Of a stretch of 64,000 bases of DNA, positions 32,868 to 42,911 are shown piece after piece; positions within the stretch are counted from its first letter, which is position 1; each line of letters starts with the position of its first letter. Origin of the DNA: WHSW01 sp963842795 (lineage in GTDB: Bacteria; Actinomycetota; Thermoleophilia; Solirubrobacterales; 70-9); assembly GCA_963842795.1 (NCBI GenBank), contig CAWJHV010000039.1, positions 62,001 through 126,000 of the forward strand. The letters run 5' to 3'. The notes under the pieces were generated by a model, which was not told where the DNA came from, ran no database searches, and saw only the letters and a program-made list of their open reading frames with translations. A program made the translations under genes and the position numbers.

Positions 32868-33965
32868 CTACGCGGGGACCTCGATCGAGGGACCGCCGGC
32901 CTCCGGGGGCGCGGCGAGCGACTCGCGCCGGTAGTCGCGGTACTCGCGCCAGATGATCTGCAGCGTCGCCGCGGCGGGGATCGCGAGCACCGCGCCCAGG
33001 ATCCCGAACAGGGTCGAGCCGAAGAGGACCGAGACGAGGACGACGAACGGCTCGATCTCGACCGCCCGCCGCTGGATCTGCGGCTGGATCACGTAGTTCT
33101 CGAACTGCTGGTAGAGGATCGCGAAGGCGATCCAGACGATCAGCCCGACCGGGAAGTTGACGAAGATCATCACCACGGCGATGAGGACGGCGGCGATCGT
33201 TGCGCCGACGACCGGGATCAGGTCGAAGAAGGCGACGATCAGCGCCAGGGGCCCCGCGAAGGGGGCGCCGAGGATCGTGAGGACGATGAAGGACGAGACC
33301 CCGGCGATCGTCGCCTGCAACAACGCCCCGCCGACGTAGTTGCCGATCGCGTTGGCGATGTGCCGCAGCGCCCGCTCGACCCGCTCGGCCCGCACCGGCG
33401 GCTGCGCGCGCACGAACCCCTCCGCCCATCGCGGCCCGCCCGAGACCATGAAGATGCTCAGGATCAGGATCGTCACCGCGGCGAAGATCGAGTTGACGAC
33501 CCCGACCCCGATGTCCTGGAGCACGCCGGCGGCGTCGCCGATCTTGCTCGGCAGGTCGTCGGCGAGGCTCTGCAGCTCGCTGGTGAAGTCGTACTTCTCG
33601 TTGAGGTCGTTGAGGGTGTTGTTCTCGTTGACGAAGTCGGTGACGTCCTGCGCGTACTCGGGCACGTTGTCGCCGAGGTTCTCGATCTGGCCGACGAGCG
33701 AGGGGATGATGAGGGCCCCGAGCCCGATCGGGATCAGGACCAGGGCGGCGTAGACGATCGCGACCGCGAATCCCCGCTTCATGCGCCGCTGGAGCAGGTT
33801 CACCGGGCCCGAGACGGCGACGGCGATGAAGGCCGCGATCACGAGCCAGGTGATCGGCGTCCGCAGGAGGTAGATCAGGTAGAGGACGAGGACGACCGAG
33901 ACCACGATCAGCACCGTGCGCAGCACGACGCGACCGACCGGGTCGCGCGGTGTCATCACCGCCAT
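32868..33965 (-). CDS. AI-2E family transporter (PerM-type permease)
   Basis: 365 residues from ATG 33965 with GGGAAGG upstream. About eight membrane helices with the family layout: two N-terminal helices (VLIVVSVVLVLYLIYLLR; WLVIAAFIAVAVSGPVNLLQ), a long soluble middle (DNVPEYAQDVTDFVNENNT and onward), and the conserved C-terminal half with FFDLIPVVGATIAAVLIAVV and YQQFENYVIQPQIQ. It would move a small metabolite or ion; some members extrude Na+/H+. It is divergent from the carboxypeptidase gene (69-bp gap). Confidence 0.88.
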   Translation of the reverse strand: MAVMTPRDPVGRVVLRTVLIVVSVVLVLYLIYLLRTPITWLVIAAFIAVAVSGPVNLLQRRMKRGFAVAIVYAALVLIPIGLGALIIPSLVGQIENLGDNVPEYAQDVTDFVNENNTLNDLNEKYDFTSELQSLADDLPSKIGDAAGVLQDIGVGVVNSIFAAVTILILSIFMVSGGPRWAEGFVRAQPPVRAERVERALRHIANAIGNYVGGALLQATIAGVSSFIVLTILGAPFAGPLALIVAFFDLIPVVGATIAAVLIAVVMIFVNFPVGLIVWIAFAILYQQFENYVIQPQIQRRAVEIEPFVVLVSVLFGSTLFGILGAVLAIPAAATLQIIWREYRDYRRESLAAPPEAGGPSIEVPA

Positions 33966-34034
33966 CACAGCCTTCCCTATTCGTCGGCGCAGACCCCTTT
34001 CCTCGCGCTGCGCCGGCGCGATAGCTTGCTCTCG

Positions 34035-35550
34035 ATGCAGACCGAGATCGAAGCGCTGCTCGAGCCGCTGGCCGAGATCTCCGACCTCGGCCGCGCCCGC
34101 GCGCTGCTCGCCTGGGACGAGCGCACGAAGATGCCGCCCGCGCGGCGCGCCGATGCGGGCCGAGCAGATCGCGACCCTGACGGCGCTGCGCCACCGGCGG
34201 CTCGCCTCCGACGAGCTCGGCCGCCTGCTCGACGCGGCCGACGGCGAGCCTCGACGGCGCGCCGCGCGACTCGTTCGAGGCGAGCCTGGTGCGGGTCGAC
34301 CCGGCGCGACTGGGAGAAGGCGCGCCGCGTGCCGACCGAGCTGCGAGCCGAGATCGCCCGCGAGACCTCCCTCGCCGAGCACGCCTGGGAGGCGGCGCGC
34401 GAGGAGTCCGGACTTCGCCGCCTTCCTGCCCTCACCTCGAGCGCGTGGTCGAGCTCAAGCGCCGCTACATCGAGTGCTTCGAGTTCGAGCACCCCTACGA
34501 CGCGCTGCTCGACGACTTCGAGCCCGGGATGACGACCGCCGAGCTGCGCCCGGTGCTCGAGCGCCTGCGCGACGGGGTCGTGCCGCTGCTCGAGGCGATC
34601 GTCGCCGGCGGTGTGCGAGCTCGACTCGTCGCCGCTCTACGGCGAGTTCCCCTGACGCCGCGCAGGAGCGCTTTGCCCAGGAGGTCGCTGCGAGCCTGCC
34701 GCTGGAGCCGGATGCATGGCGCCTCGACTCGACCGTGCACCCGTTCGCGATCGGGATCGCGATCTCCGACCTGCGGATCACCACCCGCTTCGACCCCGAG
34801 CTACGTCGGCAGCCGCGCTGTGGGCCGTGATCCACGAGGTCGGCCACGCGCTGTACGAGAACGGGCTCGACCCGGCGCTCGAGCGCACGCCGCTGTGCCG
34901 CTCGGTCTCGCTCGGCTTCGACGAGTCCCAGAGCCGGCTGTGGGAGAACTGGGTCGGGCGCGGGCGGCCGTTCATGTCCCGCCTGCTGCCGATGCTTGCG
35001 ACGCGCTTCGGCGAGCCGTTCGACGGCCTCGGCCCGAACGAGCTCTACCGGGCCGCGAACGTCGTCAGCGCCGTCGCTGATCCGGGTCGAGGCCGACGAG
35101 GTCACCTACAACCTGCACATCGATCCTGCGGTTCGAGCTCGAGCAGCAGATCTTCGACGGCACGCTGGCGCTCGCCGACCTGCCCGAGGCCTGGAACGCG
35201 CGCATGCGCGAGTACTTCGGGATCGAGGTCCCCGACGACGCCGACGGGGTGCTCCAGGACGTCCACTGGTCGGCGGCGCCTTCGGCTACTTCCCGACCTA
35301 CTCGCTCGGCAACGTGATCGCGGCGCCAGGTCTGGGAGCTCGCACGCGCGGCGCTCCGCGACCTCGACGCGCAGCTCGCCGCCGGCGAGCTCGCGCCGCT
35401 GCGCGCGTTCCTGGCCGAGCGCATCTACCGCCACGGCGGCAAGCTCGAGCCGGCGCAGATGATCGAGCGGGTGACCGGCGGGCCGCTGGACCCGGGTCCG
35501 CTCCTGCGCCATCTCGAGCGCAAGTTCGGCGAGCTCTACGGTCTGACGAC
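34035..35550 (+). CDS. Carboxypeptidase Taq (M32 metallopeptidase), frame broken several times
   Basis: Starts at ATG 34035 with MQTEIEALLEPLAEISDLGR and LLAWDERTKMPPAR, the M32 opening. At least five one- or two-base indels scatter the protein over three frames, but pieces are clear: PTELRAEIARETSLAEHAW, the zinc motif HEVGHALYENGLDP (HExxH, near 34830), ESQSRLWENWVGRGRPF, and YFPTYSLGNVIAAQ near the C terminus. The last recognisable piece is HLERKFGELYGL at about 35546; the expected stop is missing, probably through another indel. Intact M32 enzymes are about 500 residues; they remove C-terminal residues from peptides. A clean RBS for the next gene follows. Confidence 0.8.
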
Positions 35551-35567
35551 AACAGGAGGAGGACGAA

Positions 35568-36381
35568 ATGAGCGAACCCACCGAGTACGCGCCGGGAACC
35601 CCGAGCTGGGTCGACAACGCCTCGCCGGACCCGGCGGCCGCGGCGCGGTTCTACTCGCAGCTCTTCGGCTGGGAGACCGAGGACGTGATGCCGGCCGAGC
35701 AGGACGGCGAGTACCACATGGCGAGCCTGCGCGGCAAGGACGTCGCCGCGCTCGGCTCACAGCCGATGGAGGGCGTGCCCGCCGGTCTGGAACACCTACG
35801 TCACGGTCGAGGACGCCGAGGCGACCGCCGGAGGCCGTCAAGGAGGCGGGCGGCAGGTGATGATGGAGCCGTTCGACGTCTTCGACGCCGGCCGGATGGC
35901 CGTCTTCGCCGATCCGTCGGGCGCCGTGTTCATGGCCTGGAAGCCGAACCAGATCGATCGGCGCCTACATCGTCAACGAGCGCGAACACGCTGTCGTGGA
36001 ACGAGCTGCAGACCCGCGACCCGGCCGGGCGCGAAGGAGTTCTACGGCAAGGTCTTCGGCTGGCAGAGCGACGACATGGACTTCGGCGGCGGCACGTACA
36101 CGATCTGGTACCCGCCCGGGGTCGAGCCCGCGGCAGGGCAACGGGGTCGGCGGGATGATCGAGATGACCGGCGACCAGTGGCCGGAGGACGTGCCCCCGA
36201 ACTGGCTCGTCTACTTCGCCGTCGAGGACACCGACGCGACCGTGGAGAAGGCGAAGGAGCTCGGCGGCTCAGGTGGTCGGAGCCGTTCGACGTCGAGGGC
36301 GTCGGGCGGATCGCGGTGCTCAGCGATCCGAACGGCGCCGTCTTCGCGGTGATCAAGACGCAGATGCCCGCCGACGACTGA
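35568..36381 (+). CDS. VOC-family protein with two glyoxalase-like domains (frame broken)
   Basis: ATG 35568 follows AGGAGGACGA. Domain 1 begins GTPSWVDNASPDPAAAARFY, and domain 2 begins NTLSWNELQTRDPAGAKEFY, each a betaalphabetabetabeta unit pair typical of VOC antibiotic-resistance or glyoxalase-like proteins (about 260 residues intact). At least six small indels (about 35786, 35826, 35853, 35961, 35982, 36029 and others) disrupt it. The pieces FDVFDAGRMAVFADPSGAVF and FDVEGVGRIAVLSDPNGAVF are the matching C-terminal strands of the two domains. Function of this subfamily is uncertain. Confidence 0.78.
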
Positions 36382-36400
36382 AGGCGCTCCGGAACGCAAG

Positions 36401-36425
36401 AGGGGCGGCGCCAGGCGCCGCCCCT
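36401..36425. terminator. Bidirectional hairpin terminator
   Basis: AGGGGCGGCGCC, one-base loop, GGCGCCGCCCCT: a 12-bp perfect stem between the VOC gene (+) and the cold-shock gene (-), which converge here. Confidence 0.8.
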
Positions 36426-36448
36426 CGGTGCTTCGAAAGCCGCTCGGG

Positions 36449-36646
36449 CTAGAGCGTGCGCACGTTGACCGCGCGCGGGCCCTTGTCGCTCTCCTCGGAC
36501 TCGAACTCGACCTTCGCGCCGTCGGCGAGGGCGGCGCCGCCCTCGACCTGGCTCTGGTGGACGAAGAGGTCGCGTCCGGTCTCATCGGGAGTGATGAAGC
36601 CGAAGCCCTTCTCGTGGTTGAACCACTTGACTGTGCCTACTGCCAT
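36449..36646 (-). CDS. cspA: Cold-shock domain protein
   Basis: 65 residues from ATG 36646, with GGAGGGACA just upstream. A single OB fold with both RNA-binding motifs: KGFGFIT (RNP1) and DLFVHQS (RNP2-like), starting MAVGTVKWFNHEK. An RNA chaperone that keeps mRNA unfolded. The roughly 120 bp upstream hold no gene and probably form the long 5' leader usual for this family. It is intact, unlike its neighbours, perhaps because it is short. Confidence 0.95.
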   Translation of the reverse strand: MAVGTVKWFNHEKGFGFITPDETGRDLFVHQSQVEGGAALADGAKVEFESEESDKGPRAVNVRTL

Positions 36647-36769
36647 TGTCCCTCCAGGGAACTCGGGTGCTCGCGGTACGAAGGAACCCTGGAAAGGACG
36701 CCTCGAACTGCTACGCACGTTTAACGACGCGAAAGCCTAGCCGAGCTTCGGGCGGCACCGCTGTCTGCC

Positions 36770-38242
36770 TCAGCCGGCGCTCGGCGACTCCGCGGTGGCG
36801 CCGCCGAGCGCGACGTGCGCGCGGCTGTCGCTGCCGCGGATCAGCACCAGCGTCGCGAGCACGCCCGAGCAGCGCGATCCCGGCGCCGACCATGAACGCG
36901 TCGGCGTAGCCGTCGGTGAGCGCCGCCGGGCTCGGCGCGCCGCCCGCCGCCGCGGCGGCGTCGTCGATCTGGGTGAAGGCGACGGTCGAGAGCACGCGCC
37001 AGCCCGAGCGCGCCGCCGACCTGCTGCGAGGTGTTGATCAGCCCGCTGGCGAGCCCGGCCTCGCGCTCCTCGACGCCCGGAGACGGCGGCGATCGTCTGC
37101 GGGACGAAGGCGAAGCCCGAGCCCGGCCGCGGCGAGCAGCGACGGGCCGAGCACGTCGCCGACGAAGCCGCCGTCCGGGCGAGATCTGGCCGAACCAGAC
37201 CAGCCCGGCGGCGATCAGCAGCATCCCGGCGGCGAGCACCGGCTTGAACCCGATCCGGGTGACGAGCTGGGAGGCGACCCCGGCGGCGAGGATGATCGTC
37301 ACCGCGAGCGGCAGGTAGGAGAGGCCCGTCTTGATCGCGCTGTAGCCGAGCACGTTCTGCATGTACAGCGAGATGAAGAAGAACATCGAGAACAGCGAGG
37401 CGCCGGTGAGCACGCCGACCACGTTGGCGCCGGTGAGCGTCCGCATGCGGAAGATCGAGAACGGCACCAGCGGCGCGGCCGAGCGGCGCTCGATCGCGAC
37501 GAACGCGCCGAGCAGCGCGACGGCGGCCGCGAGCAGGCCGATCGTCTGGCCCGAGCCCCAGCCCGCGTTCGGCGCCTCGACCAGCGCGTAGACGAGCACC
37601 GCGAGCCCGGCGGTGACGCTGACCGCGCCGGCGAAGTCGAAGGCCCGGTGCTCGGACTCCGAGCGGCTCTCGGCGAGCAGCCGCGGCGCCAGCCAGGCGG
37701 CGCCGAGGCCGATCGGCACGTTGACCCACAGCACCCACTCCCAGCCGGCGTACTCGGTCAGCACGCCGCCGAGCAGCACGCCGGCGGCGCCGCCGGAGCC
37801 GGCGACCGCGCCCCAGGCGCCGAGCGCCTTGTTGCGCTCGGCGCCGTCCTTGAAGGTGGTGGTGACGATCGAGAGCGCCGCCGGCGAGAGGATCGCGGCG
37901 CCGAGGCCCTGGACGGCGCGGGCGGCGATCAGCGCGCCCGGAGGACTCGGCGAGGCCGCCGGCGAGCGAGGCGAGCGCGAACAGGATCAGCCCGCCCATG
38001 AACACGCGCCGGCGGCCGAGCAGGTCGGCCATCCGGCCGCCGAGCAGCAGGAAGCCGCCGAACGTGAGCACGTAGGCGTTGACGACCCAGGAGAGGTCGT
38101 CCTGGGAGAAGGCGAGCGCGTCGCCGATCGTCGGCAGGGCGACGTTGACGATCGAGGCGTCGAGGACGACGACGAACTGCGCCACGCAGAGCAGCGCGAG
38201 CCCGATCCACCGCCTGCGTTCGTATTCCTGGGCTTCCGTCAT
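36770..38242 (-). CDS. MFS multidrug transporter, DHA2/EmrB type (frame broken)
   Basis: ATG 38242 starts MTEAQEYERRRWIGLALLC. The first 95 residues are clean and show TM1 with VVLDASIVNVALPTIG (the DHA2 motif) and the loop GGRMADLLGRRRVFMGG. Further pieces in other frames include WEWVLWVNVPIGLGAAWLAP and GASLFSMFFFISLYMQNVLGY. The layout fits a 14-helix proton-coupled drug exporter of about 490 residues. Frame breaks lie near 37940, 37180 and in the 36850-37130 stretch. It is divergent from a TetR gene, with a palindromic operator between the two starts, so it is probably induced by the compound it exports. Confidence 0.83.
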   Translation of the reverse strand: MTEAQEYERRRWIGLALLCVAQFVVVLDASIVNVALPTIGDALAFSQDDLSWVVNAYVLTFGGFLLLGGRMADLLGRRRVFMGGLILFALASLAGGLAESSGRADRRPRRPGPRRRDPLAGGALDRHHHLQGRRRAQQGARRLGRGRRLRRRRRRAARRRADRVRRLGVGAVGQRADRPRRRLAGAAAARREPLGVRAPGLRLRRRGQRHRRARGARLRAGRGAERGLGLGPDDRPARGRRRAARRVRRDRAPLGRAAGAVLDLPHADAHRRQRGRRAHRRLAVLDVLLHLAVHAERARLQRDQDGPLLPAARGDDHPRRRGRLPARHPDRVQAGARRRDAADRRRAGLVRPDLARTAASSATCSARRCSPRPGSGFAFVPQTIAAVSGRRGARGRARQRADQHLAAGRRRARAGACSRPSPSPRSTTPPRRRAARRARRRSPTATPTRSWSAPGSRCSGVLATLVLIRGSDSRAHVALGGATAESPSAG

Positions 38243-38297
38243 CTCCTAACCTTCCTCTTCCTATTCGGAGTCTCGGTTCCGGTTAGGCGTGTACGAT

Positions 38298-38317
38298 AAC
38301 GGAACCTTGGTTCCGTT
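38298..38317. promoter_or_regulatory. TetR-type operator between MFS and TetR genes
   Basis: AACGGAACCTTGGTTCCGTT: two 9-bp inverted half-sites around a TT spacer, lying 56 bp upstream of the MFS start and 45 bp upstream of the TetR start. A further half-site-like GGTTCCGGTT occurs about 20 bp to the left. Its position suggests that the TetR protein represses both genes. Confidence 0.75.
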
Positions 38318-38361
38318 TGCGTTCCAGGTCCTGACCCCTTGACCACGCCGACCACGCCGAT

Positions 38362-38941
38362 GTGACCGCGCCCACTTCGCCCATCGCCCGCCCCCAGCGC
38401 GCCGACGCGCGCCGCAACCGCGCGGCCGTGATCGAGTCGGCGCGCAAGCAGTTCGCCGCCCACGGCCTCGACGCCCAGATCGACGAGATCGCCCGCGGCG
38501 CCGGGGTCGGCGTCGGCACCGTCTACCGCCACTTCCCGACCAAGGAGAGCCTGCTCGAGGCGCTCGCCCAGGCGCGCTTCGAGCGCCTCGCCGAGGAGCG
38601 GGCGCCGGGCGCTGGAGGCCGAGGACGGCTGGGAGGGGTTCGTCGAGTTCATGACCTACTCGGCCCGGGTGATGGCCGAGGACCGGCTGCTCTCCGAGGC
38701 GATGGACCAGCGCGCCGTGGTCTGCGGCGAGGCCGCCGAGTCGGTCGGCCTGCTGGAGGTCGTCACCGCGCTGGTCGAGCGGGCGAAGGCGAGGGCAAGC
38801 TGCGCGCCGACACCGAGCCCTGGGACGTCCCGGGCTGATCTGCGGCATCGGCCGCGCCGTCCGCGCGCGCGCCCGGGGCGCCCGGCGCTGACCTGGGAGC
38901 GCCACCTCGAGATCATCCTCGCCGGCCTGCGCGCAGCCTGA
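38362..38941 (+). CDS. TetR-family regulator (frame broken)
   Basis: GTG 38362. The N-terminal DNA-binding domain is intact: RRNRAAVIESARKQFAAHGL, then a helix-turn-helix with IDEIARGAGVGVGTVYRHFP and TKESLLEALAQARFERL. After about 38600 the ligand domain is split by two or more indels (pieces: FMTYSARVMAEDRLLSEAMD; LTWERHLEIILAGLRAA). About 190 residues if repaired. It probably represses the divergent MFS exporter through the palindrome at 38298-38317. Confidence 0.85.
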
Positions 38942-39007
38942 GCCTCGCCCGCCGCCGGTGCCCGCGACACTGCGGTGCTCGAGCGCTCAGCGGATAGGTT
39001 GCGCGCG

Positions 39008-40323
39008 ATGCCCGAGGCGCTGACGCCCGCAGGAGGCCGCCGCGCGGCTCGAGCCCACCGACACGCTCGGGATCCCGCTCGGCACCGGGCAGCCGCCGGC
39101 GTTCATGGCGGCGCTCGGCGAGCGCGACGACTGGGCCGACCTGCGGATCTACGGGGCGCTGCTGCTCGCCTGGTCGGAGGCCTTCAGGCACCCGAACGTC
39201 CACTACCTCTCGGCTTCTTCGGGCCGGTCGAGCGCGCGCTGCGCGACCAGGGCGCCAACATCAGCTTCGCCCCGGCCGACTTCCGCCGCTTCGAGCCGCT
39301 GCTCGAGCAGCAGGCGCCGCGGGTGATGGCCACGGTCGCCGCGCCGCCCGACGACGCCGGGCTGGTGCAGCCTCTCGCTGCACGCCGGCGGCACGGTCAA
39401 GGAGCTGGCCCGCGCCGGCGCCGACCCCGAGCGGCTGCTGGTGGTCGAGGCCTCGCCGCAGTTTCCCGCGCACCCTCGGCCTGCCGCCCGACTACCCCCA
39501 CGCCCTCCACGTCGACGAGATCGACGTCCTGGTCGAGTCGAGGCGGAGCCGTTCGCGCTCCCCGAGCCCGAGCCGGGCGAGGTCGACGCCGCGATCGCCG
39601 AGCACGCGCGGCGCTTCATCCCCGACGGCGCGACGCTGCAGACCGGGATCGGCGCGATCCCCTCGGCGATCGTCGGCCGGCTCGCCGAGGGCGACGGCGG
39701 CGACTACGGCGTCCACTCGGAGATGTTCACCAACGGGCTCATGCGCCTGCACGAGGCGGGCAAGGTCACCAACCGCAAGGGCCAGTTCGACGGCGTCTCG
39801 GTCGCGACCTTCGCCGGCGGCTCGCCCGAGCTCTACGCCTGGCTCGACGGCAACGACGAGGTCGCGTTCCTGCCGGTCGAGGTCGTCAACTCGCCCGACC
39901 TGATCGCGCCGCAACCGGATGATGGTGACGATCAACGCCGCGCTCGCCGTCGACATCCACGGCCAGGTGGTCGCCGACACGATCGACGGCAGCCAGTACT
40001 CGGGCATCGGCGGCCACGAGGACTTCATCGCCGGCCCGGCGCTCTCGCTCGAGGACCGCTCGCTGCTCTGCCTGCCCTCGACGGTGACGGTCGGCGGCGA
40101 GCTGCGCTCGCGGATCGTGCCCTGGTTCGACGCGGGCGCCGTGATCACGACGCCGCGCCACCAGGTCGACGTGATCGTCACCGAGCACGGCGCCGCCGAG
40201 CTGCAGGGCCTGACCGTGCACCAGCGCGGGCTGGCGCTGGCCGAGATCGCCCACCCCGACTTCCGCGACGAGCTGCGCGAGGCGGCCGAGCGCGCGTCGC
40301 ACGGCCGCTCGGCGGTCGGCTGA
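39008..40323 (+). CDS. Acetyl-CoA hydrolase/CoA-transferase family protein (frame broken)
   Basis: ATG 39008 (MPEALTPAEAAARL after repair of an early indel). Recognisable pieces: DDWADLRIYGALLLAWSEAF, ALRDQGANISFAPADFRRFE, then ATLQTGIGAIPSAIVGRL, YGVHSEMFTNGLMRLHEAGK and EVAFLPVEVVNSPDLIA, and a clean end with GGHEDFIAGPALS and HGAAELQGLTVHQRGLALAE. This is the acetyl-CoA hydrolase/4-hydroxybutyrate CoA-transferase family, about 435 residues, whose catalytic Glu lies in the VHSEMF region. It moves CoA between acids or hydrolyses acyl-CoA. At least five indels. Confidence 0.82.
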
Positions 40324-40353
40324 GCGCGGGCTAGCGGCTCGAGCGCGCCCGGC

Positions 40354-41025
40354 TCAGCGGTCGAGCGTCGCTTGGACGAGCTGCCGCGAGCTCGTCCGCT
40401 TGCGCGCGGTGCTCCGGCCGCGAGCTCGCGGCGCGCGAGCGCGAGCGCGTCGAGCTCGCCGTGGACTTGCGTGCGCCGGCGCGCGGCCGCCGTTGCGGCG
40501 CTCGGACGCCGGGATCTCCTCGGTGACGACGGCCTTGGTCAGCACCGGGATCTGCTTCGCGAGGAACTTCGCCATCCGCTCCTCGTCGCGGCGGATCGCC
40601 CGCGCGAGCTTCGCGGTCTCGTTGTCGCCGACGCTCTCGGCGAGCGTCTCGATCGCCGTGTAGGTGGCGATCTCCTCGTGCTCGTTGAAGTACTCGGTCT
40701 TCGCGTTCTTGAGCATCTTCTCGGCCTCGCCGGTGCCGCGGACCGTGTGCAGCGGGCCCTTGGCCAGCGACTTCGCCTTGCCCGGCGCCTGGCCGGCGAC
40801 CTTCTCGGCCAGCTGCGGGCCGCCGCCGCCGAGCTTCTTGATCCGGCGCTCGAGCTCGCGCGCGTGCGCCTTGGTCTCCTTCAGGTGCTCCTGCAGCCGC
40901 TTCTTGTACGGCTTGCGCGTCGTCATCGCGATGTGCGCCTCGAGCGCGGTCTCGAGCTCCTTCTCCTTGCCGTATGCCTCGCTCAGGTACTGGACGAGCT
41001 TCGCCTGCTTGATCGTTTCGGTCAT
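40354..41025 (-). CDS. DUF892 (YciE/YciF-like ferritin-fold) protein
   Basis: About 223 residues from ATG 41025 with AGGAGA upstream. The N-terminal 160 residues are a clean DUF892 helical bundle: LVQYLSEAYGKEKELETALE, LKETKAHARELERRIKKLG, YFNEHEEIATYTAIETLAES and IRRDEERMAKFLAKQIPVL, with carboxylate/His residues arranged as in diiron ferritin-like proteins. The C-terminal 50 residues are extremely Arg/Ala/Ser-rich; this may be genuine (a basic, DNA-interacting tail) or a frame shift near 40490. Such proteins are linked to stress responses. Confidence 0.8.
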   Translation of the reverse strand: MTETIKQAKLVQYLSEAYGKEKELETALEAHIAMTTRKPYKKRLQEHLKETKAHARELERRIKKLGGGGPQLAEKVAGQAPGKAKSLAKGPLHTVRGTGEAEKMLKNAKTEYFNEHEEIATYTAIETLAESVGDNETAKLARAIRRDEERMAKFLAKQIPVLTKAVVTEEIPASERRNGGRAPAHASPRRARRARARAPRARGRSTARKRTSSRQLVQATLDR

Positions 41026-41105
41026 CACTTTCTCCTCGAATTGGGGTTCACTCGGCGCCTACCCGGGCGGCCGCGGTCCAACCGGCGAACTGGTCACACT
41101 CGCCG

Positions 41106-41822
41106 GTGCTCGAGGCGGCGTTCTGGGGACTGGTCGGCGGTCTCGCGCTGGTGCTCGGCGCGCTGGTCACGTTCGTCCGCCGGCCGAGCGAAGCGCCTCG
41201 TCGCCTACGTGATGGCGTTCGGCGCCGGCGTCCTGATCAGCGCCGTCGCCTACGACCTGACCGCGGAGGCGTTCGACCTCGGCGGCGGCGACGCGGTCGC
41301 GATCGGACTCGCGGCCGGCGCGCTCGTCTACGCCGGGCTGAGCCGGCTGCTCAACCGCCACGGCCAGCGGACGCCGAGGGCGCCGGCCGGGCGCTCGCCC
41401 TGGGCGCCCTGCTCGACGGGATCCCGGAGTCGGCGGCGATCGGCCTGACGCTGGTCGGCGGCGGCGGCGTGAGCGTCGCGTTCGTCGTCGCCGTCTTCAT
41501 CTCCAACTTCCCGGAGTCGTTCTCGTCGACGAGCGAGTTCGAGCGGGCCGGGCGCTCGCGCCTGAGATCCTCGCGCATCTGGATCGGCGATCGCCCTCGC
41601 CTCGGCGCTCGCGGCGGGGCTCGGCTACCAGTTCCTCGGCGGCGGGTCCGACGGACCTGCAGGCGGCGACGTCAAGGCGTTCGCCGGCGGCGCGATCCTG
41701 ACCATGCTGGCGACCGAGATGATCCCCGAACGCATACGAGGACAGCGGCAAGTCGCTCGGCGATCGGGCTCGTGACCGTGCTCGGCTTCGCGCTCGCGGC
41801 CGGGCTGAGCGCGATCGAATAG
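41106..41822 (+). CDS. ZIP-family metal transporter (frame broken)
   Basis: GTG 41106. Recognisable helices across three frames: GLVGGLALVLGALVTFVRRP, VAYVMAFGAGVLISAVAYDL, LALGALLDGIPESAAIGLTL, VAFVVAVFISNFPESFSS and LTMLATEMIPEAYEDSG. The GxxDGIPES and NFPES motifs are the metal-site helices of ZIP proteins. Around 240 residues if repaired. It likely imports or moves Zn2+/Fe2+ or acts as a cation permease. Indels near 41190, 41385, 41560-41600, 41730 and 41755. Confidence 0.78.
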   Translation: MLEAAFWGLVGGLALVLGALVTFVRRPSEAPRRLRDGVRRRRPDQRRRLRPDRGGVRPRRRRRGRDRTRGRRARLRRAEPAAQPPRPADAEGAGRALALGALLDGIPESAAIGLTLVGGGGVSVAFVVAVFISNFPESFSSTSEFERAGRSRLRSSRIWIGDRPRLGARGGARLPVPRRRVRRTCRRRRQGVRRRRDPDHAGDRDDPRTHTRTAASRSAIGLVTVLGFALAAGLSAIE

Positions 41823-41828
41823 ACGCCG

Positions 41829-42719
41829 CTAGGTCGCGGCGGTCTCGCTCTCGCGCTCGGCCTCCGGGTCGAGCGCCGGCTCGGAGTGCGCGGCCCGGTC
41901 CTCGTAGGCGGCGCGGGCGCTGCGGGTCGGCCTCGGCGAGCACCTTGTCGGCCTTCAGGAGGCGGCCGATCGCCCTCGCGGGCGCCGCGCGGCAGCAGCT
42001 GCATGAACTTGTAGATGCCGACGCTCTCGCGCGGGACCCAGACGTCGAACTTCGGCCGCTCGAGCGCGTCGACGATCGCGTCGGCGACGTCCTCGGGCTG
42101 CAGCACCTTGATCGCCCGCGTCTCGGGCAGCCCGGAGCCGAGCTCGGTGTTGACGACCGCGGGCATCACGACGGAGATCTCGATGTCGGTGTCGCGCAGC
42201 TCCGCGCGGACCGCCTCGGAGACGCCGACGACGAAGTGCTTGGTGCCGCAGTAGGTGGCGCCGCCGGGGAACCCGGCCTTGCCGGCCTGCGAGGCGAGGT
42301 TGACGAGGTGGCCGCGGCCGCGGCGCTGCATCCGCGGCAGCGCCAGCTTCATCCCGTACATGACGCCGTGCACGTTGATGTCGACCATCCGCTGCGCGGT
42401 CAGGTCGTCCTCGTCGACGAACTGCCCGAGCGGCATGATCCCGGCGTTGTTGACCAGCACGTCGAGCGAGCCGAGCCGCTCCTCGACCTGGTCGAGGAAG
42501 CCCTCGAACGAGTCGCGGCGGGTGACGTCGAGCTCGAGCGCGAGCGTGTCGCCGCCGATCTCGGCCGCGGTCTGCTCGGCGAGCTCGCGGTCGAGGTCGC
42601 CGATCGCGACCTTGGCGCCCTTGCAGCACCAGCGCCCTCGCGGTCGCCTTGCCGATCCCCCGGGCGCCGCCGGTGATCGCCACGACCTTTCCCTTCAGCG
42701 AACGCGGCTGCGCTGCCAT
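41829..42719 (-). CDS. Short-chain dehydrogenase/reductase (frame broken)
   Basis: ATG 42719 (MAAQPRSLKGKVVAITGGARG). TGxxxGIG is seen as ITGGARGIGKATARAL; after an indel near 42620 the frame continues with LDVLVNNAGIMPLGQFVDED, NINVHGVMYGMK-like text, LASQAGKAGFPGGATYCGTK (catalytic Tyr/Lys YxxxK) and SVVMPAVVNTELGSGLP. The C-terminal 90 residues, after further indels, end in RESETAAT. About 295 residues. Such SDRs oxidise or reduce alcohols/ketones of lipids or terpenoids; the substrate is unknown. It is divergent from the P450 gene. Confidence 0.85.
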
Positions 42720-42911
42720 CGCAACTCCCTCTCGTCGATTGAGCGCCGGTCGCGGCGCCTGCGAGCGCGGAGCCTATCGCGGCGGGCCCCGCTGGCACGT
42801 CCGTACCGTTAGCTTTCGAGCCGACGGTGACAGCGGTCGAGCCGACCACCGGCGAGCCGGCCTACGACCCCGCGCCGCGAGCGCGGCGGGATCGCCGCGG
42901 CGCCGGAGCCG

